Assembly: GCA_030813035.1 (NCBI GenBank)
Contig: JAUSTV010000014.1
Source of the DNA: Bacillus_BA fengqiuensis
GTDB lineage: Bacteria; Bacillota; Bacilli; Bacillales; Bacillaceae_H
DNA length: 64,000 nt
Direction: 5' to 3' (one strand)
A program made the translations under genes and the position numbers. How positions within the stretch are numbered: the stretch's first letter is position 1; each line of letters begins with the position of its first letter. The notes beneath the pieces are model-generated. The model ran no database searches. It saw only the letters and a list, made by a program, of their open reading frames with translations, and had not been told where the DNA came from. Shown in pieces: positions 33,609 through 41,610 of this stretch.

Positions 33609-33669
33609 GAATTCTTCCCCCATTCCCATTATTTGTTTTCATTATGGGTTTGAAATGGTATGATGTACA

Positions 33670-33703
33670 CAACCAATTGGCTGAGAAGGAGAACCAACCA
33701 ATT
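33670..33703. promoter_or_regulatory. direct-repeat operator between EamA and MocR genes
   Basis: CAACCAATT occurs at 33670-33678 and 33695-33703, 25 bases apart on the same strand. MocR/PdxR proteins commonly bind direct repeats. It lies 62-95 bases upstream of the exporter start and just before the regulator start. Confidence 0.55.
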
Positions 33704-33719
33704 TGAAAGGTGGAAAAGG

Positions 33720-35165
33720 ATGATTAGTTTAGATTGGCAGCCAGCCAAAAATAGCGATGTTCCCATCTATAAACAAATCGTTGATTGGATTAAAGGGAAA
33801 ATCGGAAACGGAGAATGGCCTATTGGCAGTAAATTACCGACAGAAAGGGCACTGGCCGTAGCGCTTCAGGTGAACCGAAGTACAATCGGAACAGCATATG
33901 ATGAACTGAAGGCAGAAGGGTTGATTGAGGCAAAAATGGGGAGCGGCACAAGAGTCGTGAACAATACATGGTCACTTATGTCGAATGACGCTCCTCCAGA
34001 TTGGGATGAATATGTAAAGACAGGAATTTATCGTCCCAACTTTTCCATGATGCAGGCCATCAATCAAGCGGAATCGAAAGCGGATTTTATTCGTCTTAGC
34101 CTTGGAGGACCACCTCCTGAACTATTTTCAGCGAAAACGATGGAAACTATCCTAACGCGTATCCCTGCTAAAATGCGTTCAATCGGGTATGAGGAGCCGA
34201 AGGGACTATTGCCGCTAAGAGAACAAATCAGTATTTATTTAGGAAAAAAGGGAATTGATGTATCACCAGGGAGTATTTTGATTGTGTCCGGCGCTCTCCA
34301 GGCGCTGCAGCTCATCTCCATCGGATTGTTGAAAAAGGGATCAACGATTTTATTGGAAAATCCTTCTTACTTGCAATCACTGCCCATTTTTCAGTCGGCA
34401 GGTATGAAGATGGCGGCCATTCCGCTTGATGAAGAAGGCATGAAGCCTTCCAGCATCAAAACGATATCCAACCCTTCCCTTCTTTATACGATTCCCAGCT
34501 TTCATAATCCAACAAGCATTACGATGTCAGAGAAGAGAAGGAAAGAGTTACTAGACATATGTGAACAAAAGCGTCTCCCCATTGTAGAAGATGATATTTA
34601 CCGTGATGTGTGGCTTGATGAAGAAGCACCGCTTCCGCTGAAAGCAATGGACAAAAATGGTCTTGTTCTTTATTTAAGCAGCATGTCCAAAAGCTTCGGA
34701 GCCGGTTTGCGAATCGGATGGATCGCGGGTCCTGAATCGGTAATCAATCGATTGGCCGACCTGAAAATGCAAATCGATTATGGAACGAGTTCTCTTTCGC
34801 AGTGGGCAGTGGCCGAGCTGTTGGAAAGCGGTTTATATGAAGAGCATTTGCAAAAGATGAGGGAATCGTTAAAAATTAGAAGAGATGCCGCACTGCAAGC
34901 GTTGCAACAATATATGCCGCATCTAGGTACGTGGAGAAAACCGACAGGGGGATTTTTTATTTGGGTCAAGCTCCATCAAACCATTTCTTTGTCCATGTTG
35001 TTTGAAGAGGCTTTCAAACAACATTTATTGATTAATCCCGGCAGTCTATACAATCAAGCGGATTCAACTCATATCCGTCTTTCATACGGGTACGAATCAC
35101 CAGAAAACTTGCGAAGCGGCATTAAAAAGCTCGCTTGCATTATTGAAAAATGCGGGAAAAAGTAG
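33720..35165 (+). CDS. MocR-family regulator (GntR wHTH fused to aminotransferase fold)
   Basis: 481 residues from ATG 33720 (AGGTGG ahead; the frame opens at 33660). Residues 10-75 are a GntR winged helix (PIYKQIVDWIKGKIGNGEWPIGSKLPTERALA). Residues 110-480 are a fold-type I aminotransferase with NPSYLQS, YTIPSFHNPTSITM, the EDDIYRD aspartate-containing strand and the PLP lysine in SSMSKSFGAGLRIGW. Such proteins use PLP adducts as a signal, as in PdxR, GabR and TauR. The divergent EamA exporter is the probable target. Confidence 0.93.
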   Translation: MISLDWQPAKNSDVPIYKQIVDWIKGKIGNGEWPIGSKLPTERALAVALQVNRSTIGTAYDELKAEGLIEAKMGSGTRVVNNTWSLMSNDAPPDWDEYVKTGIYRPNFSMMQAINQAESKADFIRLSLGGPPPELFSAKTMETILTRIPAKMRSIGYEEPKGLLPLREQISIYLGKKGIDVSPGSILIVSGALQALQLISIGLLKKGSTILLENPSYLQSLPIFQSAGMKMAAIPLDEEGMKPSSIKTISNPSLLYTIPSFHNPTSITMSEKRRKELLDICEQKRLPIVEDDIYRDVWLDEEAPLPLKAMDKNGLVLYLSSMSKSFGAGLRIGWIAGPESVINRLADLKMQIDYGTSSLSQWAVAELLESGLYEEHLQKMRESLKIRRDAALQALQQYMPHLGTWRKPTGGFFIWVKLHQTISLSMLFEEAFKQHLLINPGSLYNQADSTHIRLSYGYESPENLRSGIKKLACIIEKCGKK

Positions 35166-35208
35166 GCGCTGCAGAAAACTAATTATTTTCATATGAGGTA
35201 GATTTATT

Positions 35209-36150
35209 ATGAAACAAATCATGGAAAGCATCCGCAACGATTACCAGCTGCTCTTTACCAATACACCATCGGAAATGAATGAAAATGTCCGGCGCTACGC
35301 TGCCTATTATGGGCTTCCGATTAAACAGGCTTCATACCGTTATGGATACGAACGGGTCGGTAATGAAAGGTTATTCGTTCAATCTTTTCGTCCCGAGTGC
35401 GCTAAAGCCCATATTCTCCTTCTTCATGGCTATTACGACCATGCAGGAGTGTTAAATGAAACGATTCGTTATTTCGTTCACAAAGGATTTCATGTGTGGA
35501 CCATCGATTTTCCCGGTCACGGGTTGTCGACAGGTGAGAGGGCTTCCATTTCGGATTTTTCCTACTATGCAGAAAGCGTAAAAGAAATCGTCCGGAGACA
35601 TTTGGCCAAAGCAGATTCTTCTGTATATTTCATTGCCCACAGTACAGGGGCGGCAGCGGGGATGCATTATCTTTTACATCATAAAGAAGCTTCGGTCATA
35701 CGAAAAGCGGTGTTCATTTGTCCTCTTGTTCGTTCTTATCGCTGGAATGCATCGACCATCGGTATCAAATTACTTAAGCCATTTGTTTCCGAACTGAGGA
35801 GAGTCATTCGAACAAACTCATCGAATGAAGCATTTTTAAGGTTTATAAGGAATGATCCCCTGCAGCACGATAAAGTTCCGCTTAGTTGGACTGAGGCACT
35901 AATGAGATGGAATGATGATATCAAAAAAGCCACTCCCAGCGGGGCGAATGTGTTCATCATTCAAGGAAAAGATGATACAACCGTGGATTGGCAGCATAAT
36001 GTTGTGTTTCTGCTGAGAAAGTTTCCATTTGCATCTGTGAGTCTTGTAGAAGGCGGAAAACATCATTTGTTGAACGAACGCGATGAAATCAGACAAGCTG
36101 TCTTTACGTTGATCCATGATTATTTAACAAAGGAGAAGGAAGGATCATAA
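35209..36150 (+). CDS. alpha/beta hydrolase, lysophospholipase-like
   Basis: 313 residues with GAGGTAG before ATG 35209. HILLLHGYYDHAGVLNETIRYF, TIDFPGHGLSTGERASISDF and IAHSTGAAAGMHYL (nucleophile serine in HST) are the Hydrolase_4/monoglyceride-lipase motifs; FIIQGKDDTTVDW carries the acid and GGKHHLLNE the histidine. The closest known type is YtpA-like lysophospholipase. It is cytoplasmic. It follows the MocR gene by 43 bases and may be partly co-transcribed. Confidence 0.87.
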   Translation: MKQIMESIRNDYQLLFTNTPSEMNENVRRYAAYYGLPIKQASYRYGYERVGNERLFVQSFRPECAKAHILLLHGYYDHAGVLNETIRYFVHKGFHVWTIDFPGHGLSTGERASISDFSYYAESVKEIVRRHLAKADSSVYFIAHSTGAAAGMHYLLHHKEASVIRKAVFICPLVRSYRWNASTIGIKLLKPFVSELRRVIRTNSSNEAFLRFIRNDPLQHDKVPLSWTEALMRWNDDIKKATPSGANVFIIQGKDDTTVDWQHNVVFLLRKFPFASVSLVEGGKHHLLNERDEIRQAVFTLIHDYLTKEKEGS

Positions 36151-36170
36151 GAGAAATCCCTTTCTTCTCC

Positions 36171-36764
36171 TTACTCTCTAAAAGGTTTAGTCAGCATATA
36201 GCCTGTATAAAAAAACACTTCCCTCGCCAGAAAAGGCACCTTCGTTTTCAAGCTTTGATACGCGGATGTCCCAGTAGGAGAAGAGTAAGCAACCATCCCA
36301 AAGTCGTGTGCCATCACCATGGCTCGTTTCATATGAAGGGGGTCACTTACGATTGTGTATGTACGGAAATGCTGTTTTTCTCCAAGTTTCTTCGCTTGCT
36401 GCAAATTTTCTTCCGTGATGTTCGAACGTGTTTCAATGAAAATGTCTTCTTGATGGACTCCCTTTGAAAGAGCATATTGTTTTGCTGCTTCTGATTCTGC
36501 CGCTGAATCCTCTTCTGATTTTCCGCCTGTAAAAATGATTTTTTCAACCATTCCTTTACGATAGAGCAGCACGGCATGATTGATACGCTCTTTTAAAACG
36601 GGAGAGGGCTTGTCATCCATGACGGCCGCACCAAGAACAATGGCAGCATCCGTTTTCACCGTTTCGTTTTGTAAGCTGAAAGAAATGATGCTCCAGGTTG
36701 TATAGAAATTCGTCCCTATTAAAATGAAGAGGAGGGTTAGAATCCATTTTCTTTTTTGCTTCAT
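36171..36764 (-). CDS. YdcF/SanA-type DUF218 protein
   Basis: 197 residues with an N-terminal anchor (WILTLLFILIGTNFYTTWSIISF). AAIVLGAAV, RINHAVLLYRKGMVEKIIFTGGK, EDIFIETRSNITEENLQQAKKL and VSDPLHMKRAM are DUF218 signatures. Relatives (SanA, ElyC) affect envelope permeability and lipid carrier use; the enzyme activity is not established. The start at 36764 overlaps the leader of the divergent dehydrogenase, whose start lies 124 bases away. Confidence 0.88.
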   Translation of the reverse strand: MKQKRKWILTLLFILIGTNFYTTWSIISFSLQNETVKTDAAIVLGAAVMDDKPSPVLKERINHAVLLYRKGMVEKIIFTGGKSEEDSAAESEAAKQYALSKGVHQEDIFIETRSNITEENLQQAKKLGEKQHFRTYTIVSDPLHMKRAMVMAHDFGMVAYSSPTGTSAYQSLKTKVPFLAREVFFYTGYMLTKPFRE

Positions 36765-36887
36765 AGAGAAAGTATCGTTTCATATTCAAGAATTGTTAAC
36801 ACGTGTCCACTTCGAGAGGAGAAAACGCTTTATTTGTCGAAATATCAGGATATGAATGATTTTCAATCGACAAAGGGGAGAACAACG

Positions 36888-37817
36888 ATGAAAAGAATCG
36901 CTGTATTAGGTGCAGGAGTGATGGGGCACGGGATTGCCCAAATTTATGCACAAGAAGGCTATGATGTTCGTTTATATGATGTAGCGGAACAAGGCTTGGA
37001 AAAAGCCAAAGAACTGATTGAAAATAGCATGGCCTTATTTGCAAGAGAAGAACTTATCACGGAAGAGAAAAAAGATCAGGCTTTACAAAAACTTTCCTAT
37101 ACAACCAATCTAGCAGAAGCCGTCACGGATGTTGGGATGGTTATTGAAGTGGTGCCAGAAGTCATTGAATTAAAATGGGACATTTTCCGTCAAATTGAAG
37201 AGATAGTAGAGAAAGAAGTAATCATTGCATCCAATACATCCGCTTTTCCGCTTTCGACACTTCGTCAGCATGCGCAACATCCAGAGCGTTTTGTCATTAC
37301 CCACTTCTTTAATCCGGCACAGCTTGTTCCACTTGTTGAAATTATTCAGGATGAGGAAACTATCCCAAAAGTGGTGGAAGCAACAAAGCAATACATAGAG
37401 TCTATCAAAAAGTCACCAATCGTGCTGCAAAAAGAAGTGCCGGGTTTTGTAGCGAACCGCCTACAGGCTGCTGTAGCAAGAGAAGTATACTGGCTTCTAG
37501 AGAACGGTGTGGCATCTCCGGAAGATATTGATATTGCCATGAAAGATGGATTAGGGTTCCGTTGGGCATTTATCGGTCCGCTAAAAACCAATGACTTTGG
37601 CGGCTTGGACACACTAAAACGTGTGTTTGATCATCTGTTTCCGCTGTTATCCAATGCGGATTCCACTCCTCCTTTTTTAGGAAATCTCGTTGAAGAAGGG
37701 AAGCTGGGAATAAAGACGGGAGAAGGCTTTTATTCGTATGATGATCAATCCGTCCAACAGCAAATTCAGGAACGGGATGAAAGTTTTATTCGTTTGTTAA
37801 AACAGCGAAATCAATGA
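36888..37817 (+). CDS. 3-hydroxyacyl-CoA dehydrogenase family protein
   Basis: 309 residues from ATG 36888 with AAAGGGGAG ahead; upstream in-frame sequence is not coding. IAVLGAGVMGHGIAQIYAQ is the NAD-binding loop, EVVPEVIELKWDIF and ASNTSAFPLSTL are core motifs, and THFFNPAQLVPLVEI carries the catalytic histidine and the NPP-like turn. GFVANRLQAAVAREVYWLLENGVASPEDID starts the C-terminal dimer domain. The family includes 3-hydroxybutyryl-CoA dehydrogenase and L-gulonate or carnitine dehydrogenases; the lone context does not decide. A terminator follows at 37893. Confidence 0.9.
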   Translation: MKRIAVLGAGVMGHGIAQIYAQEGYDVRLYDVAEQGLEKAKELIENSMALFAREELITEEKKDQALQKLSYTTNLAEAVTDVGMVIEVVPEVIELKWDIFRQIEEIVEKEVIIASNTSAFPLSTLRQHAQHPERFVITHFFNPAQLVPLVEIIQDEETIPKVVEATKQYIESIKKSPIVLQKEVPGFVANRLQAAVAREVYWLLENGVASPEDIDIAMKDGLGFRWAFIGPLKTNDFGGLDTLKRVFDHLFPLLSNADSTPPFLGNLVEEGKLGIKTGEGFYSYDDQSVQQQIQERDESFIRLLKQRNQ

Positions 37818-37892
37818 GAATGAAAAAGAGAGCAGGAATGGACTCAATCTTTTTCTCCCGTCATTATCATACCTCAATCAAAATTATAAAAA

Positions 37893-37933
37893 TGAAAAAC
37901 AACCCGTTTCATCATTGAAACGGGTTGTTTAGG
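37893..37933. terminator. bidirectional terminator
   Basis: AACAACCCGTTTCA and TGAAACGGGTTGTTT form a 14-bp stem. On the minus strand it is followed by TTTTTCATTTTT, so it could end the 6S-like transcript; on the plus strand it may end the dehydrogenase gene. Confidence 0.88.
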
Positions 37934-37987
37934 GGTATATATTATGGGTATTTTATTGGTCGTCTGATAAGTTAAATGAAAACACCC

Positions 37988-38224
37988 CGCTCTGTCGTAA
38001 CTCAAAGTGTCTCAAAACCCGCACTCGCAGGTGGGCGTTCGCACAACCGCTTTTAACGTCCCTAAATCCAAGGGCATGTTATCGGCAATTGAATATTGGA
38101 CTCCCTTATTTATCACATCGGTTTGAGACAACAGCGAGCATACGAGCATCGCAGGTATGTACGGCATTTCTTCACCATCCGTAAAGTTGACTTATAGTGA
38201 AGAGCTGTTGTTTATATCGCTTGT
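37988..38224 (-). ncRNA. ssrS: structured RNA, probably 6S RNA
   Basis: On the minus strand TTGCCA (38254-38259), 17 bases and TATGAT (38231-38236) form a good promoter for a gene-free 300-base stretch. The RNA closes on itself with GUCUCAAACC and GGUUUUGAGAC, contains an inner hairpin UAAC-CCCU/AGGG-GUUA, and has UUAAAAGCGG...GCCCACCU, which resembles the 3' strand of the 6S central bubble (E. coli UUAAAACUGCG...UUCACCU). 6S RNA binds RNA polymerase holoenzyme in stationary phase. The family call is from pattern memory, not a covariance search. Confidence 0.55.
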
Positions 38225-38313
38225 GTAATTATCATATCGAAAGCAAAGCCATTTGGCAAGAGGTGATAAATTCCATTTTAAGGAATTTTATATTTATCCA
38301 ATTGATAACGATA

Positions 38314-38353
38314 ACGGCCTGTTAAAGCTGGAAAATAAGTTCTAACAGGCCGT
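38314..38353. terminator. inverted repeat downstream of rpmG
   Basis: ACGGCCTGTTA and TAACAGGCCGT form an 11-bp perfect stem 15 bases after the rpmG stop on the minus strand. There is no long T-run, so termination may be weak. Confidence 0.55.
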
Positions 38354-38367
38354 GTAATGAAGATGAA

Positions 38368-38517
38368 TTATTTTGTTTCGCGGTGAATGGTATGTTTCTT
38401 TAGACGAGGGCAATATTTTTTTAGTTCAATTCGGTCAGGGTTGTTTCGTTTATTTTTTGTGGTGATATAATTGCGATCACCTGATTCTGTGCATTGTAAG
38501 GTAATATTTACACGCAT
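38368..38517 (-). CDS. rpmG: ribosomal protein L33, zinc-free (C-minus) form
   Basis: 49 residues, MRVNITLQCTESGDRNYITT followed by KNKRNNPDRIELKKYCPRLKKHTIHRETK, a typical L33. The ATG at 38517 follows GAGAGGAGA. Zinc-binding L33 has two CxxC pairs; here the sites read CTES and CPRL, so only one cysteine of each pair remains and zinc cannot be held. Such paralogues replace the zinc form when zinc is scarce. The promoter (TTGACT-17-TACAAT) carries a Zur box right at the transcript start, which matches that role. Confidence 0.95.
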   Translation of the reverse strand: MRVNITLQCTESGDRNYITTKNKRNNPDRIELKKYCPRLKKHTIHRETK

Positions 38518-38533
38518 ATGTAAGTCTCCTCTC

Positions 38534-38554
38534 AAATCGTAATTGTTACGATTT
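38534..38554. promoter_or_regulatory. Zur box at rpmG promoter
   Basis: TCGTAATTGTTACGA (core, 38537-38551) flanked by AAA and TTT fits the Bacillus Zur consensus TCGTAATNATTACGA with one mismatch. It lies just downstream of the -10 box TACAAT (rpmG strand; -35 TTGACT, 17-base spacer), so zinc-loaded Zur would block transcription. Confidence 0.9.
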
Positions 38555-38710
38555 GATTGTATGCTAGATTAAATCGTAAGTCAATAGGGAATAAAATTAT
38601 AAGAAAACTCCAACTCTTTTTCGTTTCACACTTTTCACACATTTTCGTGATATATTTTGTAAGTATGAAGAAAATACATAACTTAATCATGATAGAAAGG
38701 GGCTTAACAT

Positions 38711-39292
38711 ATGAAAAAAATGATAGCGCTTATCACCGTTTTCTTCTTCATCATTACCAACCAGGCGTTTGCCCATACAGCTTTGGAAACTTCTATGCCA
38801 AAAGATGGAGACATCATCCAAGAACCGATGCAGGAAATCGTATTGAAATATGCGACAAAGATTGAGAATGGAAGCACGTTCGAATTGAAAAATTCGCATA
38901 ATGAAACGGTTACTGTAAACATCACTCTTGAAAACGACACCCTAAAAGGGACAACAAATGAACCTCTTCCAAATGATCAGTATACGTTGGATTGGAATAT
39001 TATCGGAGCAGACGGCCATCCGATTAAAGGTTCAATAGTTTTCCGAGTCGATGTGCCTGAACAAGCGGCTGAAGAACCGGTTGAAGAACCGGTTGAAGAA
39101 CAGGCAGAGGAAGAAGAAATGGAAAAAGCGAAAGAAAACAACGTGGATCAAGCTCCGGCGGCGGAGAAAAATGAAGTGGTTGAAGAACAAACAGCAGATG
39201 AATCAACTACATCCTTTCCAATCGTTCTTGTCGCGATTTTAGCGGCCATTGCTATTGTCAGCCTCTTCTTTTTGCGAAAAAGAAAGGGTTAA
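38711..39292 (+). CDS. CopC-domain copper protein
   Basis: 193 residues with AAAGGGG before ATG 38711. A signal peptide ends at NQAFA, leaving HTALETSMPKDG, where the N-terminal histidine is a Cu(II) ligand in CopC. The second part of the copper site is in ADGHPIKGSIVF. A Glu-rich linker with EPVEEPVEEQAEEEE repeats leads to a C-terminal membrane anchor (FPIVLVAILAAIAIVSLFFL) and a basic end. It is thus surface-anchored, as expected for a Gram-positive. It is followed 5 bases later by copD; B. subtilis YcnJ has the two as one fusion. Confidence 0.92.
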   Translation: MKKMIALITVFFFIITNQAFAHTALETSMPKDGDIIQEPMQEIVLKYATKIENGSTFELKNSHNETVTVNITLENDTLKGTTNEPLPNDQYTLDWNIIGADGHPIKGSIVFRVDVPEQAAEEPVEEPVEEQAEEEEMEKAKENNVDQAPAAEKNEVVEEQTADESTTSFPIVLVAILAAIAIVSLFFLRKRKG

Positions 39293-39297
39293 ACGCA

Positions 39298-40395
39298 ATG
39301 TTTTATGCCACGGTGGTTAGCGAAACGCTTTTATATTTTTTCTTTTCGATTTTAATGGGCTATTTCATTTTGCAAATAAGGCCGATACATCAGCGGCCGG
39401 ACATTTCAATGCCGCCAGCTTTTCTGTATCTGGCAATAGCAGCGCTTCCGATTTTGTCCTTTTTTCCCATTTTGCGCTTGGTCCTTTTGCTAAGTGAGCA
39501 AATAGGATTTTCGTCCACGCTGGGATCCGTTTTAAAGACATTTGAAATCGGGCAAGCTTGGCTGCTGACAGCTTTACTCACTCTTCTGTTGCTCATGTTT
39601 ACGTTCATTGCCGTCAAGCAAAACCGAACGAAACTATTTTATATTGCCCTTATTTGTATGGTATTTCTTGTCCTTGCGGTCGGGTGGTCCAGTCATGCAA
39701 GCTCACTGTCATTTTGGAAAGGGTTTGTTGGGCACACGTTTCACTTTTTAACGGTGATTATTTGGACGGGCATTTTATTAAATGTTGCATTCTTTTCGAA
39801 AAATCCCACCAACTGGGCGGTGTTTTTGAAATGGTTTACCCCGCTTGCAGTTGGATGTGTCATTGCTCTGTCCATTTCAGGGTTTGTCATTATGGACACG
39901 ATTGTTCCATATGAACAATACACGGACATATGGCTTGTGTCTTATGGGCAGACGTTGCTGTTTAAACATTTATTTTTCATACCGGTTCTGCTCTTTGCCG
40001 TCATGAATGGCATATTGGCCAAAAAAGCGGCGAGAGAAGGGGAGGGCTTCAAGCCATTGCCATGGCTAAAAGCGGAAGGTTTGCTATTACTCATTATTTT
40101 TGCATTGACAGGCTTGTTGGGCCAACAGTCTCCTCCGCATGATTTGGAAACGGCGTTACGAACGGAAGGAGCCTCTCCGATTTTTAGCGCTATCTACAAT
40201 GGAGCGATTTCAACGGACATGACCGTGAAGTTAGATGGAAACGCACTATCTCTCACCTTTGGAATCATGGCAGTCGTCTTCGCATGTTTGATGATGGTGT
40301 TCTTTTTAAAGCGAGCATCAGCGGCCGCGGCCTTTCTATTCAGCCTTTTGCTGGTGGTGGCTTGTTATATGAGCCTTATGTATAGTGTGCAATGA
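39298..40395 (+). CDS. CopD-family membrane protein
   Basis: 365 residues with about nine hydrophobic segments. SSHASSLSFWKGFVGHTFHFLTVIIWTGILLNVAFF contains the conserved histidines of CopD, and SYGQTLLFKHLFFIPVLLFAVMNGILA is the second family block. CopD works with CopC in copper import or handling across the membrane. Spacing of five bases after copC shows translational coupling. The extracellular C-terminal loop (QQSPPHDLETALRTEGASP) is common in YcnJ relatives. A terminator is near 40450. Confidence 0.9.
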   Translation: MFYATVVSETLLYFFFSILMGYFILQIRPIHQRPDISMPPAFLYLAIAALPILSFFPILRLVLLLSEQIGFSSTLGSVLKTFEIGQAWLLTALLTLLLLMFTFIAVKQNRTKLFYIALICMVFLVLAVGWSSHASSLSFWKGFVGHTFHFLTVIIWTGILLNVAFFSKNPTNWAVFLKWFTPLAVGCVIALSISGFVIMDTIVPYEQYTDIWLVSYGQTLLFKHLFFIPVLLFAVMNGILAKKAAREGEGFKPLPWLKAEGLLLLIIFALTGLLGQQSPPHDLETALRTEGASPIFSAIYNGAISTDMTVKLDGNALSLTFGIMAVVFACLMMVFFLKRASAAAAFLFSLLLVVACYMSLMYSVQ

Positions 40396-40445
40396 AGAAT
40401 GGGGCAAGTCCATCCTTGAGGGCGTGAGCGACACTGTTCAATGGA

Positions 40446-40482
40446 GAATCCTTAACACACCTAGTGTTGAGGGTTTTTATTT
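40446..40482 (+). terminator. terminator of copCD
   Basis: CCTTAACAC and GTGTTGAGG followed by GTTTTTATTTTTT. The following 220 bases up to the AAA ATPase gene contain nothing else I can name. Confidence 0.75.
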
Positions 40483-40708
40483 TTTAAAAACTATACTCTA
40501 GACCATCAATATTAACATCATGAATAAGGATTTTTTACTGCTTTTGATATACTTGGTTTTTCTCACCCATTGAATCAATTCAATCGATAAACCCGCGATA
40601 ATTTTTATTATGCTGATTGAGAGATACCTTTTGAGAAGTTAGGGCTTTTCTAGTAGAATACATAAGTGGACTTATTGGACAACGAGAGAGAAAGAAAGGA
40701 TTGTTTTT

Positions 40709-41599
40709 ATGTCATTGGATTTAAATGCGTTATCTTTACCGGAGGAAATTAAATCATTACTTTCAAATAGAGCAGCGGGAGATCTTGCCGCTGAGGATGA
40801 AATGCTGATCGGAAAAGGCGGTTATACGGCAGCGGAAGAAACGATCTTAACGGATGCGGTGATTGCACTAGCTCTTGGAAAAAATGTATTGCTGAAAGGC
40901 CCGACCGGTTCGGGGAAAACGAAATTGGCAGAGACGCTGTCAGCCATTTTCCAGCAGCCGATGCATTCCATCAATTGTTCCGTTGATTTGGATACGGAAG
41001 CCCTTCTCGGTTTTAAAACGATTGGTGAACGTGATGGAAACACGACGATTGAATTTGTTGCAGGTCCTGTCGTTCAAGCGATGAAAAAGGGGCACCTTTT
41101 ATATATCGATGAAATCAATATGGCAAAACCGGAGACACTTCCGGTTCTCAATGGAGTACTTGATTATCGGAAAATGATTACGAACCCGTTTACAGGAGAA
41201 GTGGTGAAAGCTTCAGCCGGGTTTGGTGTCGTCGCAGCCATCAACGAAGGATATGTTGGAACCGTTCCGTTAAACGAAGCGCTGAAAAACCGATTTGTCG
41301 TCATTGAAGTGCCGTACATTCAAGGGGAAAGTCTAAAAGGTGTATTAATTTCCCAGTCACAATTAAAAGACGCGGCGTTGATTGAGAAATTCGTGACCCT
41401 TTCTTCCGACTTAATTATTCAAGTGCAAAACGGGCAAATTTCGGAAGAGGCGGCATCCATCCGTGCTCTTATTGATACGTGCGATTTGGCTGTTTACTTG
41501 CCGCCAATGCGTGCAATCCAGCGTGGAATTATCGAAAAGTTAGAAGATGAAAGGGAAAAGGCAGCCATTCGAAACATTGCGGAAACGCTGTTTGAGTGA
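40709..41599 (+). CDS. yojN: MoxR-type AAA ATPase (YojN-like)
   Basis: 296 residues starting ATG 40709 (AAAGAAAGGA ahead). Walker A is GPTGSGKT, Walker B LLYIDEIN, sensor 1 is AAINEG and an arginine finger is in LKNRFVV. The layout and neighbour match B. subtilis YojN and the NorQ/CbbQ group. These ATPases work with a VWA-domain partner as metal-insertion or complex-remodelling chaperones. The VWA gene starts 11 bases downstream, so the two form one functional unit. Confidence 0.92.
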   Translation: MSLDLNALSLPEEIKSLLSNRAAGDLAAEDEMLIGKGGYTAAEETILTDAVIALALGKNVLLKGPTGSGKTKLAETLSAIFQQPMHSINCSVDLDTEALLGFKTIGERDGNTTIEFVAGPVVQAMKKGHLLYIDEINMAKPETLPVLNGVLDYRKMITNPFTGEVVKASAGFGVVAAINEGYVGTVPLNEALKNRFVVIEVPYIQGESLKGVLISQSQLKDAALIEKFVTLSSDLIIQVQNGQISEEAASIRALIDTCDLAVYLPPMRAIQRGIIEKLEDEREKAAIRNIAETLFE

Positions 41600-41610
41600 G
41601 GTTGTAAACG

